From the NCBI GenBank assembly GCA_946405475.1, contig CAMJHI010000001.1:1-46318 (forward strand): 46,318 nucleotides of DNA, given 5' to 3'. The translations under genes were made by a program, and so were the position numbers. The notes beneath the pieces were generated by a model. That model saw nothing but the letters and a program-made list of their open reading frames with translations. It ran no database searches and was not told where the DNA came from. Position 1 is the stretch's first letter; every line of letters starts with the position of its first letter. Shown piece by piece: positions 7,560-17,577 of the stretch. Source of the stretch: an uncultured Clostridia bacterium (GTDB taxonomy: Bacteria; Bacillota; Clostridia; Oscillospirales; Acutalibacteraceae).

Positions 7560-8063
7560 TCACGCTTTGACGTAGGTGCTGACGATCTGCACCACGTAGA
7601 CTCTGTGGTAATCCTTCGCGGGGTAATCGCCGTGAATGCTCTCATCCAGAAAGCCTGCGGGGTCAATGGTCTGCACCGCGAGCTTTTTGCAGATGAGGTT
7701 GACCTGCGCTTCGGCCACGCACGGCACCCCGTCCAGCTCCGTCACGGTCAGACCGGTCGCTTCAAATTTGTCAACGTCCCGCCCGCTGTTGCGACCGCAG
7801 AACATCAGCTCCTGCTTGTGTTCGCCGCCGAAAAAGCTGACGGAAAGCCGGTCGCTCTCATCGAGCAGCTCGCGGGTATAGCGCTGCGGGCGGATGAACA
7901 AAAACGCCACGTCGCGCCCCCAAAGCTCGCCCAGACCGCCCCAGCTGACGGTCATGGTGTTGGTTTTGCCCCCGGCGGAAGCGGTCACCAGCGCCCAGTC
8001 GTCACTGATGAGCTTCACGGCGGAAGCCTCGATCGAACGGATATCGGTTGGTTGGAATGCCAT
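7560..8063 (-). CDS. Flavin reductase-like domain protein
   Basis: A 167-residue protein of the flavin reductase-like FMN-binding split-barrel fold. It shows the N-terminal DDWALVTASAGGKTNTMTVSWGGLGELW (residues about 21-48), a family-typical stretch that contacts FMN, then VAFLFIRPQRYTRELLDES and a middle section with FCGRNSGRDVDKF. Members reduce free flavin with NAD(P)H or act as small flavoproteins; the substrate cannot be told. It lies 27 bases behind yqeK and just before the operon terminator, so it is the last gene of the housekeeping run. In many relatives rsfS follows yqeK here; it is not present in this window. Confidence 0.85.
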   Translation of the reverse strand: MAFQPTDIRSIEASAVKLISDDWALVTASAGGKTNTMTVSWGGLGELWGRDVAFLFIRPQRYTRELLDESDRLSVSFFGGEHKQELMFCGRNSGRDVDKFEATGLTVTELDGVPCVAEAQVNLICKKLAVQTIDPAGFLDESIHGDYPAKDYHRVYVVQIVSTYVKA

Positions 8064-8090
8064 GCTACTCTCCCCTTTTGTTTTTCATCA

Positions 8091-8669
8091 TTATATTCCG
8101 GATGAGCTGCTCATATTCAGGATCAGTTCGTTGTAACAGGCCACGCTGTCCGGGTGGATGGCGCGGCGCTTTTTGAGCAGATCGCGGATGGTGTAATCCA
8201 GCGTGTAGAGCATGGTTTTTTCCAGCCCCTGCTCCGCCAGCTCGCGCACCACAGCCACATCGTCATACACGCGGTCGGCCGAAATAAAATCGGCAATGTA
8301 CAAAATCTTTTCCATCCGGCTCATGCCCGCCCGCGCGGTCGTGTGATAGCGGATCGCCGTCAGAATCTCTTCATCCGTGATATTCAGCTTTTCTTTCAGG
8401 AAGATCGGCGCGCTCATGGCGTGCCACAGCTTGGGGTTGCGCCGTTCCGCTTCGCTCAGTTCCACCCCGCCCAGCCGGAACAGCTCGAACTGCTCCGCTT
8501 CATCGGCTTCCTTGGTGATATCGTGCAGAAGCCCGGCCACGTAAGCCTTTTCGGGGTCGGCACCGTACCGTTCCGCCAGCTCGGCGGCCGCCTGCGCCAC
8601 ACAGAAGGAATGCTTACAGCGGTAATCGGACAAACGGCTTTGCAGCAGCGTTTTATACGTTTCGATCAC
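8091..8669 (-). CDS. yqeK: YqeK-type HD-domain diadenosine tetraphosphatase
   Basis: A 192-residue HD-superfamily hydrolase. The metal ligands are visible: His in YRCKHSFCVA (about residue 20), the HD pair in GLLHDITKE (about 49-50), a further His in KLWHAMSA, and RYHTTARAGMS and LYIADFI further on. This is the YqeK layout, whose characterised members cleave Ap4A symmetrically to ADP. It overlaps nadD by 17 bases. The yhbY-nadD-yqeK order is conserved in Bacillota, which supports the assignment. Confidence 0.95.
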   Translation of the reverse strand: MIETYKTLLQSRLSDYRCKHSFCVAQAAAELAERYGADPEKAYVAGLLHDITKEADEAEQFELFRLGGVELSEAERRNPKLWHAMSAPIFLKEKLNITDEEILTAIRYHTTARAGMSRMEKILYIADFISADRVYDDVAVVRELAEQGLEKTMLYTLDYTIRDLLKKRRAIHPDSVACYNELILNMSSSSGI

Positions 8670-9255
8670 GGTACAGTCCCCTTTCGTCGATATAGGCGCG
8701 CACCGCCGGCAGCAGCAGCCCGTCGGTGGGCAGCCCCTGATGAATGAGCGCGCGCACCTGCGTGGAGCTGACCTCGAACGGCGGCAGCGTCGAGCGCAGC
8801 AGCGGATACTGCTGAAAAACGGCGGGCGTTTTTTCGGCGGAAAGGTCGGCCGTATCCTCGTAGCGGGAGGTCACGCAGACCGTGCAGAGCTTGAGGATAT
8901 CCTCACAGCGGTACCACTGATCGAAGGTCTGCATCATGTCAGACCCCATGAGCAGGATCAGTTCATCCTGCGGATATTCGGCCTTGAGCGTCGTGAGCGT
9001 GTCAAAGGTGTAGCTTTTGCCGCCGCGGCGGATCTCATAATCGCTCACCTCGCACCAGCTCGGGAACGCCAGGCGGCACATGGCCAGCCGGTCTTCACCG
9101 CTGGCCAGATCGTGCGAGATTTTATGCGGGGGCAAAAAGGTCGGAATGACAAGAAGCCTGTCGAGCAAAACCGTCTGACGGATATGCTCGACAAGCCTGC
9201 TGTGTCCGATATGCGGCGGATTGAACGTGCCGCCGAAAACGCCGATTCGTTTCAT
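8653..9255 (-). CDS. nadD: Nicotinate-nucleotide adenylyltransferase
   Basis: Joins nicotinate mononucleotide and ATP to give deamido-NAD in NAD synthesis. The 200-residue length fits. The nucleotidyltransferase motif GGTFNPPHIGH lies at residues 8-18, and the second motif VSSTQVRALI near the C-terminus. LLVIPTFLPPHK, just after the first helix, is also family-typical. The start codon overlaps the end of yhbY by four bases (ATGA type), and the 3' end overlaps yqeK by 17 bases, so the three are co-translated. Confidence 0.97.
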   Translation of the reverse strand: MKRIGVFGGTFNPPHIGHSRLVEHIRQTVLLDRLLVIPTFLPPHKISHDLASGEDRLAMCRLAFPSWCEVSDYEIRRGGKSYTFDTLTTLKAEYPQDELILLMGSDMMQTFDQWYRCEDILKLCTVCVTSRYEDTADLSAEKTPAVFQQYPLLRSTLPPFEVSSTQVRALIHQGLPTDGLLLPAVRAYIDERGLYRDRNV

Positions 9256-9632
9256 CTTTCCTGATCCCTGCGGAATTTCCGAACGGGCCTGACCTTGTAG
9301 CCCATTTTGCGCGCCTGCTGTTTGGTGGCGGGGCGCTTTTTTTCTTCTTTCTTTTCGGTGTGGAGCTCTTCACTGTAGCGGTAAAGCACCACCACGCCGC
9401 CGATGACCTGCACCACGTCAGCCCCCGTGGCGGCGGCGAGCTTGTCGGCCGCTTCCCGCGTAGTGTCGGGGCAGGTTTCGGTGAGCACCTTCACTTTGAT
9501 CAGTTCTTTGGCACGCAGCGCGTCGTCGGTCTGGGCGATGACGGCTTCGGTCACGCCGCCCTTGCCCACCTGAAACAGGGCGTCCAATCCGTTGGCCTGC
9601 CCGCGCAGCGCGGCTCGTTCTTTACTGGTCAT
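9252..9632 (-). CDS. yhbY: YhbY/CRS1-type ribosome assembly RNA-binding protein
   Basis: A 126-residue protein with one CRM (CRS1-YhbY) domain. LRGQANGLDALFQVGKGGVT includes the start of the conserved GxxG-type RNA-binding loop, followed by ALRAKELIKVKVL and a strand ending QVIGGVVVLYR. YhbY proteins associate with the pre-50S ribosomal subunit. After about residue 90 comes a Lys/Arg-rich tail (KKEEKKRPATKQQARK and onward), likely flexible and RNA-contacting. It overlaps rdgB by 11 bases and nadD by 4. Confidence 0.95.
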   Translation of the reverse strand: MTSKERAALRGQANGLDALFQVGKGGVTEAVIAQTDDALRAKELIKVKVLTETCPDTTREAADKLAAATGADVVQVIGGVVVLYRYSEELHTEKKEEKKRPATKQQARKMGYKVRPVRKFRRDQER

Positions 9633-10224
9633 GGTTTTTGTTCCTTTCGGCCAGCTCCCGGGCCAAGGCGCGCAGCGCGTTGCCCCGGTGGCTGATTTTG
9701 TCTTTTTCTTCCGCCGTCATTTCGGCAAAGCTTTTGCCGCCGACCATGAACAGCGGGTCGTAGCCGAAGCCACCCTCGCCCTTCGGCGCATAGCCAATCC
9801 TGCCCTCGCACACGCCGGTGACAAGGATCTCTTCGCCGTTGGGGTAGGTGCAGCAAACGGTGCTGACAAAGCGCGCCGTGCGCTTGTCCTCCGGCACGTC
9901 GGCCAGCTTTTGAAGCAGCAGCTCGTTATTCTTCGCGTCATTGCCGTGTTCCCCGGCAAAGCGCGCCGAATAAACGCCGGGCGCGCCGCCCAGCGCATCG
10001 ACCTGCAAGCCGGAATCGTCGGCAATGCAGGGCAGACCGCTTTCCGCACAGCCGCTGCGGCTTTTCAGCCGCGCGTTTTCGGCGAAGGTTTCGCCGGTTT
10101 CTTCCACGTCGGTGAGCGTCAGCCCAAGCTGATCGGCGGTGAACACGCGCAGCCCGAGCGGCTCTAAAATGCGAGCCAGCTCGTTGCGCTTTTTCATATT
10201 ATGAGTGGCAATGATATAATCCAT
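9622..10224 (-). CDS. rdgB: XTP/dITP diphosphatase (RdgB/HAM1 family)
   Basis: Removes non-canonical purine nucleotides (dITP, XTP) by hydrolysis to the monophosphate and pyrophosphate. The 200-residue chain carries the family motifs: ATHNMKKRNEL at the start (substrate phosphate site), ETFAENARLKS, the metal site ADDSGLQVDAL, GGFGYDPLF and the closing ISHRGNAL. The ATG follows the ftsY stop codon after one base and has no strong ribosome site of its own, so it probably relies on coupling to ftsY translation. Confidence 0.97.
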   Translation of the reverse strand: MDYIIATHNMKKRNELARILEPLGLRVFTADQLGLTLTDVEETGETFAENARLKSRSGCAESGLPCIADDSGLQVDALGGAPGVYSARFAGEHGNDAKNNELLLQKLADVPEDKRTARFVSTVCCTYPNGEEILVTGVCEGRIGYAPKGEGGFGYDPLFMVGGKSFAEMTAEEKDKISHRGNALRALARELAERNKNHDQ

Positions 10225-10225
10225 C

Positions 10226-11182
10226 TTACTCGGTTTCTTCCTTGTTCTCTTCCGGTTCTTCGTCTTCGTCAGGGGTCACGTCAAACAGCCCCTCGGCAAA
10301 CGCCGCCGGGTTGAAGGGCTGCAGGTCGTCCATCCCCTCGCCCACGCCGACGAATTTGACCGGCACATTCAGATCGTGCTTGATGGCCAGCACCACGCCG
10401 CCGCGCGCCGTGCCGTCAAGCTTGGTGAGCACGATGCCGGTGATCTCGGCCACGTTTTTGAATTCTCTGGCCTGATTCACGGCGTTCTGCCCCGTGGTGG
10501 CGTCGAGCACCAGCAGGCTCTCACGGTCGGAATAAGGCAGCTCGCGGTCGATGACGCGGTAGATCTTGGCCAGCTCATCCATCAGGTTGCGCTTGTTGTG
10601 CAGGCGGCCGGCGGTGTCGATGATGATGATATCCGCGTCGCGCGCCTTGCCGGCGTTGATGGTGTCAAACACCACGGCGGCCGGATCGGCGCCCTCTTTT
10701 TGCTTGATGATATCCACACCGGCACGATCCGCCCAGATCTCAAGCTGGTCGATCGCCGCGGCGCGGAACGTATCCGCCGCGCCCAGAATGACCTTTTTGC
10801 CCTGTTCGCGGAACATATTGGCCATTTTGCCGATGGTCGTGGTTTTGCCCACGCCGTTGACGCCGATGACGAGAATGATGGAGGGAATGGTGATCATCTC
10901 GAGCTGTTCGCCGCCGTCGAGCATTTCGGCGACGATCTGCTTGATCGCCTTGCGCACCTGCTCGCCGTTGCGCAGATTGTCGCTGGCGACCTTGGCACGC
11001 AGGCGGTCGACGATTTCGGCGGCGGTCGGCACGCCGACGTCGCCCATGACGAGGATATCCTCCAGATTGTCAAACAGATCGTCCGTGATCTCGTTGACGC
11101 CGTACAGAATGTTGTCAATGGCGCCCGCCATGGAGATGCGGGTCTTTTGAAGGCCTTTGCTTAGCTTTTGAAAAATGCCCAC
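10226..11182 (-). CDS. ftsY: Signal recognition particle receptor FtsY
   Basis: The SRP receptor GTPase that delivers nascent membrane proteins to the translocon. The 318-residue form is short, with almost no acidic A domain: the N helices start at residue 1. GTPase motifs are intact: GVNGVGKTT (G1, about 107-115), DTFRAAA (G2, 137-143), DTAGR (G3, 189-193) and TKLDG (G4, 253-257), followed by GVGEGMDDLQPF. Unusually, the acidic stretch is at the C-terminus (DEDEEPEENKEETE) instead of the N-terminus. It lies 19 bases behind aspS and one base before rdgB in the same operon. Confidence 0.98.
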   Translation of the reverse strand: MGIFQKLSKGLQKTRISMAGAIDNILYGVNEITDDLFDNLEDILVMGDVGVPTAAEIVDRLRAKVASDNLRNGEQVRKAIKQIVAEMLDGGEQLEMITIPSIILVIGVNGVGKTTTIGKMANMFREQGKKVILGAADTFRAAAIDQLEIWADRAGVDIIKQKEGADPAAVVFDTINAGKARDADIIIIDTAGRLHNKRNLMDELAKIYRVIDRELPYSDRESLLVLDATTGQNAVNQAREFKNVAEITGIVLTKLDGTARGGVVLAIKHDLNVPVKFVGVGEGMDDLQPFNPAAFAEGLFDVTPDEDEEPEENKEETE

Positions 11183-11201
11183 GGTGTTTCCTCCGTTACG
11201 G

Positions 11202-12989
<1,788 letters not shown>

Positions 12990-13031
12990 AATCTATCATC
13001 CTTTCGGTTACGATCTTTTGTTTTACCTGGC

Positions 13032-14342
13032 TTAAAAGCTGATTTCTTCGTCGGCGAGCCGGCCGAGCTCCGCTTGGATCAGATATTGTTCAAACGCGTC
13101 CTCAAAGCCGTCCAGCGGCAATTGAGCGCCGTCGCCGCCGTCCATGTTCTTCACGGTCACCTCGCCGCTTTCCAGCTCGCTGTCGCCGATGACGACGGTG
13201 TTGCGCGCGCCTGTCTTGTTGGCGTATTTCATCTGCGCCTTGACCGAGCGGCCGAGGATATCATACTGAACGGCCAGACCGTTTTCGCGCATGGAATAAG
13301 CAAGCTGCGCCGCCTTGCAGTTGGCGGCGTCCCCCATGGTGACAAAGAACAGGTCGGCTCGTTCTTCTTCGGGCAGGGGCGTGTTCTGCGCCGCAAGCAG
13401 CAGCATCAGCCGCTCGATGCCCAGCGCAAATCCAAGCGACGGCGTTGCGCTGCCGCCGAGCTCTTCCGCCAGGCCGTCATACCGGCCGCCGCCGCAGACC
13501 GTGCCCTGCGCGCCGATCTGCGTGGAAACGAACTCAAACACCGTGCGGGTGTAATAATCAAGCCCGCGCACGATGGTCGGGTTGACGACGTAGGGAATGT
13601 TCATGGCGTCAAGATGGCTCTTGACCGCGGCAAAATGCGCGGCGCAGTCGTCGCAGATATAATCAAGCACCTTCGGTGCGTTTTTGGCAATTTCCTGACA
13701 TTCGGGGTTTTTGCAGTCGAGAATGCGCATGGGGTTGCGCTCAAGCCGGTCGAGGCAGGTGGGGCAAAGCTGTGCCTTCCGGCTTTCAAAGTATTCCCGC
13801 AGCGCCTTGTGGTAGTTTTTGCGGCAGGTCGGGCAGCCGATGGAGTTGAGCTCCAGCGTCAGCCCCTCTACGCCCAGAAAGCTGAAGATCTGGTGCGCCA
13901 GACTGATCAGCTCCGCATCCGCCGCGGGCGCAGCGGTGCCGAAGCATTCCACGCCGAACTGGTGAAATTCACGCAGGCGGCCGGCCTGCGGCTTTTCATA
14001 GCGATAGCACGAGGTCAGATAGCTGACCTTTTGCGGCAGCGGCTCGTTGAACAGGCCGTGCTCCAGAAACGCGCGCATCGCGCCCGCCGTGCCCTCCGGC
14101 CTCAGCGTGATGGAACGCCCGCCCTTATCGTCGAAGGTGTACATTTCTTTCTGCACCACGTCGGTGGTGTCGCCCACGCCGCGGCTGAACAGCTCGGTGT
14201 GCTCAAAAACCGGCGTGCGGATCTCTTTGAAGCCGAATTTTTCGGCGATGCTGAGCATGGTCTGCTCCACGTAGCGGTTTTTGTGGCTGTCGCACGGCAG
14301 CAGATCCTGCGTGCCTTTGATCGCTTTGGTTACCAGTGCCAT
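13032..14342 (-). CDS. hisS: Histidine--tRNA ligase
   Basis: Charges tRNA-His. The 436-residue class-II enzyme shows AIKGTQDLLP at the start, motif 2 TLRPEGTAGAMRAFLEHG, the second-half signatures RGLDYYTRTVFEF and GGGRYDGLAEELGG, and motif 3 LGFALGIERLMLLL, then a C-terminal anticodon-binding domain. A four-cysteine cluster (CPTCRKNYHKAL and CPTCLDRL, about residues 170-200) is typical of many clostridial HisRS. The leader between mgsA and hisS is only 66 bases and holds two overlapping hairpins, one of which covers the ribosome site. Confidence 0.98.
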   Translation of the reverse strand: MALVTKAIKGTQDLLPCDSHKNRYVEQTMLSIAEKFGFKEIRTPVFEHTELFSRGVGDTTDVVQKEMYTFDDKGGRSITLRPEGTAGAMRAFLEHGLFNEPLPQKVSYLTSCYRYEKPQAGRLREFHQFGVECFGTAAPAADAELISLAHQIFSFLGVEGLTLELNSIGCPTCRKNYHKALREYFESRKAQLCPTCLDRLERNPMRILDCKNPECQEIAKNAPKVLDYICDDCAAHFAAVKSHLDAMNIPYVVNPTIVRGLDYYTRTVFEFVSTQIGAQGTVCGGGRYDGLAEELGGSATPSLGFALGIERLMLLLAAQNTPLPEEERADLFFVTMGDAANCKAAQLAYSMRENGLAVQYDILGRSVKAQMKYANKTGARNTVVIGDSELESGEVTVKNMDGGDGAQLPLDGFEDAFEQYLIQAELGRLADEEISF

Positions 14343-14352
14343 AAATCAGGTT

Positions 14353-14391
14353 CCTCTCAATAAACAGAGAGGCGGACAGAAGTTGTCCGCC
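14353..14391 (-). promoter_or_regulatory. Two mutually exclusive hairpins in the mgsA-hisS gap
   Basis: On the minus strand GGCGGACA (14384-14391) pairs with TGTCCGCC (14371-14378). Directly after it CCTCTC (14367-14372) pairs with GAGAGG (14353-14358), the hisS ribosome site. The two stems share bases 14371-14372, so fully formed they compete. The first stem has no T run, so it is not an ordinary terminator. It could tune hisS translation; this is inference. Confidence 0.5.
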
Positions 14392-14408
14392 CCAAAAATG
14401 CAGATAAA

Positions 14409-14810
14409 TTATTTCGGGTTTACGATATCGCGCCAATCCAGATCGCCGCGTTCAAGGCTGTGGATGATTGCCTCGGCGGTCGCGATGTTGGTGGCAACCG
14501 GAATGTTGTGCACGTCGCACAGGCGAAGGAGCGTGGACTCGTTCGGCTCATGCGGCTTGGGATTGAGCGGATCGCGGAACAGCAGAAGAAGGTCGATCTC
14601 GTTGCAGGCAATGCGCGCGGCGATTTGCTGATCGCCGCCCTGCGAGCCGCCGAGGAAGCTTTGAATCTGCAAGCCGGTCGCTTCGCTGACCATTTTGCCG
14701 GTCGTGCCCGTGGCGCAAAGCGAATGGCGGCTGAGAATGCCGCAATAAGCGATGCAGAACTGAGTCATCAGCTCTTTTTTTGCGTCGTGTGCGATTAAAG
14801 CAATGTTCAT
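14409..14810 (-). CDS. mgsA: Methylglyoxal synthase
   Basis: Converts dihydroxyacetone phosphate to methylglyoxal and phosphate, a bypass of lower glycolysis. The 133-residue protein has the MGS-like fold with ALIAHDAKKE at the start, the phosphate-binding TGTTGKM, the catalytic-Asp motif GSQGGDQQIAARI, FRDPLNPKPHEPNE, and the His motif HNIPVATNIATAE. All expected active-site residues are seen. It is the first gene behind the promoter at 14898-14926 and so heads the run into hisS, aspS and ftsY. Metabolic flux control and translation genes share one transcript here. Confidence 0.97.
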   Translation of the reverse strand: MNIALIAHDAKKELMTQFCIAYCGILSRHSLCATGTTGKMVSEATGLQIQSFLGGSQGGDQQIAARIACNEIDLLLLFRDPLNPKPHEPNESTLLRLCDVHNIPVATNIATAEAIIHSLERGDLDWRDIVNPK

Positions 14811-14897
14811 AAGATTCCCCTTTCCGCTGTCAGTCGAATTTGTGTTGCGCGCGGTAAACGGTCCGCCTTTGTGCCAAAAAAGATTTCGCTAAATAAT

Positions 14898-14926
14898 ATA
14901 TTAGCAAATAATTTCCTATAAGTCAA
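14898..14926 (-). promoter_or_regulatory. Promoter of the mgsA-hisS-aspS-ftsY operon
   Basis: Minus-strand TTGACT (14921-14926) and TAATAT (14898-14903) with a 17-base spacer, in an AT-rich gap. The leader to the mgsA ATG is about 80 bases. Confidence 0.83.
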
Positions 14927-14954
14927 AGATTTTTCAAAAATTATTGAAAAGCGG

Positions 14955-15683
14955 TCAATCAATCTCCAACAGGATGCGCTTGCCGTTGAGCCGGCCGGCG
15001 ATGCGGGCAAACGCCTTCATGGCCTTGCTTTTTTCCGCCACGGCCTGCCCCCGGCTCATGCCGAACGTCACGGCCGGATCCGCCGGCACAACGCCGAGCA
15101 GGCGCAGGTGCGTGCAGTCGATCACCTCGTCGATGTTCAGCAGCTTGCTTTTGGCGACCGCTTTGGAATCGAAGCGGTTGATGATCAGGCGGCTTTCAGC
15201 CACGCCCAGTTGGGCCAGCCGATCCGCCGCGACCTGACCGCTGCGCACGCAGACCTCGTCGGGTGTGGCGACAATCAGCGCCAGATCGGCCGCCGCAGCG
15301 GCAAGCTCCAGCCCGAAGCCGACGCCCGCCGGAGAATCGAACAGGATGTAATCGAACGAAGCGTCGTAAGTCAGCGCCAGTTTTTCCATGGCTTCCGGCG
15401 TGTAAGCCGGGTCAAAATCGGTCGGCGCGCTGAGCAGGGACAGATCGCCCGCCACCGCGGTGATCGCCTGTTCGGGCGTGCAGCGCTTCTGGATCACGTC
15501 GCCCCAGTGGAACAGCAGTTCGGCGCCCGCGCCCAGAATCAGATCAAGACTGCGCAGACCGATATCGCAATCCACCAATAGGACCCGATAGCCGCTGTGC
15601 CGCAGCGCCAGAGCAAGCCCCGCCGAAACCGAGGATTTGCCCACGCCGCCCTTGCCGGATGCGATCACGATATGCTTTGCCAT
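14955..15683 (-). CDS. MinD/ParA-family ATPase
   Basis: A 242-residue P-loop ATPase. The deviant Walker A KGGVGKSS (residues 10-17), the switch DCDIGLRSLDLILG and the DSPAGVGFG Walker B region match MinD more closely than ParA or Soj. A typical MinD ends in an amphipathic membrane helix; here the end (AFARIAGRLNGKRILLEID) is only a weak candidate. minC, minE and divIVA are not next to it. It follows a double-ACT gene by 50 bases and may be transcribed with paaK. Fold and ATPase call are firm; a role in division-site placement is inferred only from similarity. An AT-rich hairpin follows its stop codon. Confidence 0.85.
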   Translation of the reverse strand: MAKHIVIASGKGGVGKSSVSAGLALALRHSGYRVLLVDCDIGLRSLDLILGAGAELLFHWGDVIQKRCTPEQAITAVAGDLSLLSAPTDFDPAYTPEAMEKLALTYDASFDYILFDSPAGVGFGLELAAAAADLALIVATPDEVCVRSGQVAADRLAQLGVAESRLIINRFDSKAVAKSKLLNIDEVIDCTHLRLLGVVPADPAVTFGMSRGQAVAEKSKAMKAFARIAGRLNGKRILLEID

Positions 15684-15733
15684 GGTTGGGACGCCTCACT
15701 TACTCAGTTTTAGTCAATGCGGTCGGATACCGC

Positions 15734-16165
15734 TTACATAGCCTCCAGCTCTTCCTGCGAGAGCAGACGGATGCCGTGGTCACTCAGCGCGTCGATCGCC
15801 TTGTCGTTATCGGCAACGCGGAAGATCATGTAGGCGGCGTTCTTTTTGCGCGCGGTGAAGGCGTAGATATATTCCACGTTGATCTCCGCTTCGCGCAGGG
15901 TGCAGAGAATTTTATAGAGCGAGCCCGGGGTGTCGGGCAGCTCCACGGCCAGCACGGGCGTGATGGAGAAGACGTAGCCCTCGTCCTTGAGCACACAGGC
16001 GGCTTTGTAGGAATCGTTGACAATGACGCGCACGATGCCGAAGCTTTCGGTTTCCGCCAGAGAAAGCGCGCGCATATCGATCTGATTGCGGTTGAGCACC
16101 TCGGTGAATTTTTCAAGCGAGCCGGGGGTATTTTCGACAAAGGCCGAAATTTGTTTCACGGTCAT
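15734..16165 (-). CDS. Tandem ACT-domain protein
   Basis: A 143-residue protein of two ACT domains, each opening with the ligand-site pattern: ENTPGSLEKFTEVL at residues 11-24 and ELPDTPGSLYKILCTL at about 75-90. ACT pairs bind amino acids and often act as sensors. The gene lies 15 bases behind paaK, a pairing common in Bacillota and archaea, where the ACT protein is thought to sense aromatic or other amino acids feeding the CoA ligase. An AGGAGG-like site precedes the ATG. Confidence 0.93.
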   Translation of the reverse strand: MTVKQISAFVENTPGSLEKFTEVLNRNQIDMRALSLAETESFGIVRVIVNDSYKAACVLKDEGYVFSITPVLAVELPDTPGSLYKILCTLREAEINVEYIYAFTARKKNAAYMIFRVADNDKAIDALSDHGIRLLSQEELEAM

Positions 16166-16180
16166 AAGAGGGCCTCCTTT

Positions 16181-17482
16181 TTAATACAGGTTGCGTTTGT
16201 CAATGACACGGACGGCTTTGCCTTCGCTGCGCTGAATGGTCTTGGGCGCAACCAGGCGGACTTTTGCGTAAATGCCGATCATGGCCTTCATGGCTTCGAC
16301 CAGCTCTTTTTCCTTCACGGAGATGGCGCTGAGCGAATCGGAGAACATTTCCGGCGTCATTTCCACGTTGACCTCGAGCACGTCGCTGTTGCGCTCGCGG
16401 CTGACGATGATCTGATAATTGGCGGGATAGCCCTTGTTGATGAGCACCGCCTCGATCTGGGACGGGAAGACGTTGACGCCCTTGACGATGAGCATATCGT
16501 CGCTGCGGCCCATCGGCTTGGACATTTTGCGGAACGTGCGGCCGCAGGGGCAGGGTTCACTGTTGATCACGCAGATATCCTTGGTGCGGTAGCGCAGCAG
16601 CGGGAACGCTTCTTTGGTGATGCTGGTGAACACCAGTTCGCCCTTTTCGCCGTCGGGCAGCACCTCGCCGGTTTTGGGGTTGATGATCTCGGCGATGAAG
16701 TGATCCTCGTTGATGTGCATGCCGGTCTGATTGGAGCATTCATAGGAAACGCCGGGGCCAGAAATTTCGGTCAGGCCGTAAATGTCGTAAGCCTTGATGC
16801 CCAGCTTGCTTTCGATGTCGCGGCGCATTTCCTGCGTCCACGCCTCAGCGCCGAAGATGCCCGCCTTGAGCTTGATCTGATCGCGCACGCCGCGCTCGTG
16901 GATGCTTTCGGCCAGATAGGCGGCGTAAGAGGGCGTGCAGCACAGAACGGTCGCGCCCAGATCGCACATGAACTGGATCTGACGGTCGGTGCTGCCCGAG
17001 GACATGGGCAGCGTGAGCGAACCGATCTTGTGCGAGCCGCCGTTGAGTCCGGCGCCGCCGGTGAACAGACCGTAGCCGTAGCTGACCTGCACCACGTCAT
17101 CCTTGGTGCAGCCGGCCGCCGTGAGCGCACGGGCGCAGCACTCATCCCACAGGTCGATGTCGTGCTGGGTGTAGAACGCCACCACGCGCTTGCCGGTGGT
17201 GCCGCTGGTGGAATGGATGCGCACGGCGTCGCGCATCGGCACGGCGAGCAGCCCCGTCGGATACGCTTCGCGCAGATCGTCCTTGGTCAGGAACGGCAGC
17301 TTGTGCAGATCGTCAACGCCCTTGATATCGCCGGGCTCCAGCCCTTTTTCTTTGAGCAGATCGCGGTAATACGGCACGTTGTCGTAAACGTGATGCACGG
17401 TTTTGACCAGGCGCTCATCCTGCCACGCGCGGATCTGATCCCGCGACGCGCATTCAATTTCGGGAGCGAAATACTTTTCCAT
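16181..17482 (-). CDS. paaK: Phenylacetate--CoA ligase
   Basis: An AMP-forming ligase that activates phenylacetate or related aryl acids to CoA thioesters. The 433-residue length fits PaaK. Seen are the P-loop-like HSTSGTTGKRVVAFYT (about residues 91-106), YGLTEISGPGVSYEC (substrate and AMP site), RTKDICVI, GRSDDMLIVKGVNVFPSQIE (hinge), and the C-terminal Lys region RSEGKAVRVIDKR. In anaerobic Clostridia such enzymes accept arylacetates made from aromatic amino acids by 2-oxoacid oxidoreductases, but no iorAB is in this window. It is the first gene of the paaK-ACT-minD-like run. Confidence 0.95.
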   Translation of the reverse strand: MEKYFAPEIECASRDQIRAWQDERLVKTVHHVYDNVPYYRDLLKEKGLEPGDIKGVDDLHKLPFLTKDDLREAYPTGLLAVPMRDAVRIHSTSGTTGKRVVAFYTQHDIDLWDECCARALTAAGCTKDDVVQVSYGYGLFTGGAGLNGGSHKIGSLTLPMSSGSTDRQIQFMCDLGATVLCCTPSYAAYLAESIHERGVRDQIKLKAGIFGAEAWTQEMRRDIESKLGIKAYDIYGLTEISGPGVSYECSNQTGMHINEDHFIAEIINPKTGEVLPDGEKGELVFTSITKEAFPLLRYRTKDICVINSEPCPCGRTFRKMSKPMGRSDDMLIVKGVNVFPSQIEAVLINKGYPANYQIIVSRERNSDVLEVNVEMTPEMFSDSLSAISVKEKELVEAMKAMIGIYAKVRLVAPKTIQRSEGKAVRVIDKRNLY

Positions 17483-17516
17483 AGGTTCTCATCCTTTCTG
17501 CCTTTTGATTTGACCC

Positions 17517-17545
17517 ATGGTAACACGAATCAAACAACAAGTAAA
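17517..17545 (-). promoter_or_regulatory. Candidate promoter of paaK
   Basis: Minus-strand TTTACT (17540-17545) and TACCAT (17517-17522) with a 17-base spacer. Each box matches consensus at four of six positions, so this is only a moderate candidate. A perfect 20-base AT-only palindrome at 17565-17584 spans the GH38 stop codon just upstream and may act as a weak terminator. Confidence 0.45.
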
Positions 17546-17577
17546 TAACACAGAAGCATTAAACAAAATAAAATATT

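Noticed and set aside
14343..14408. Possible T-box leader before hisS
   Set aside because: The gap to mgsA is 66 bases, far too short, and there is no T-box core motif.
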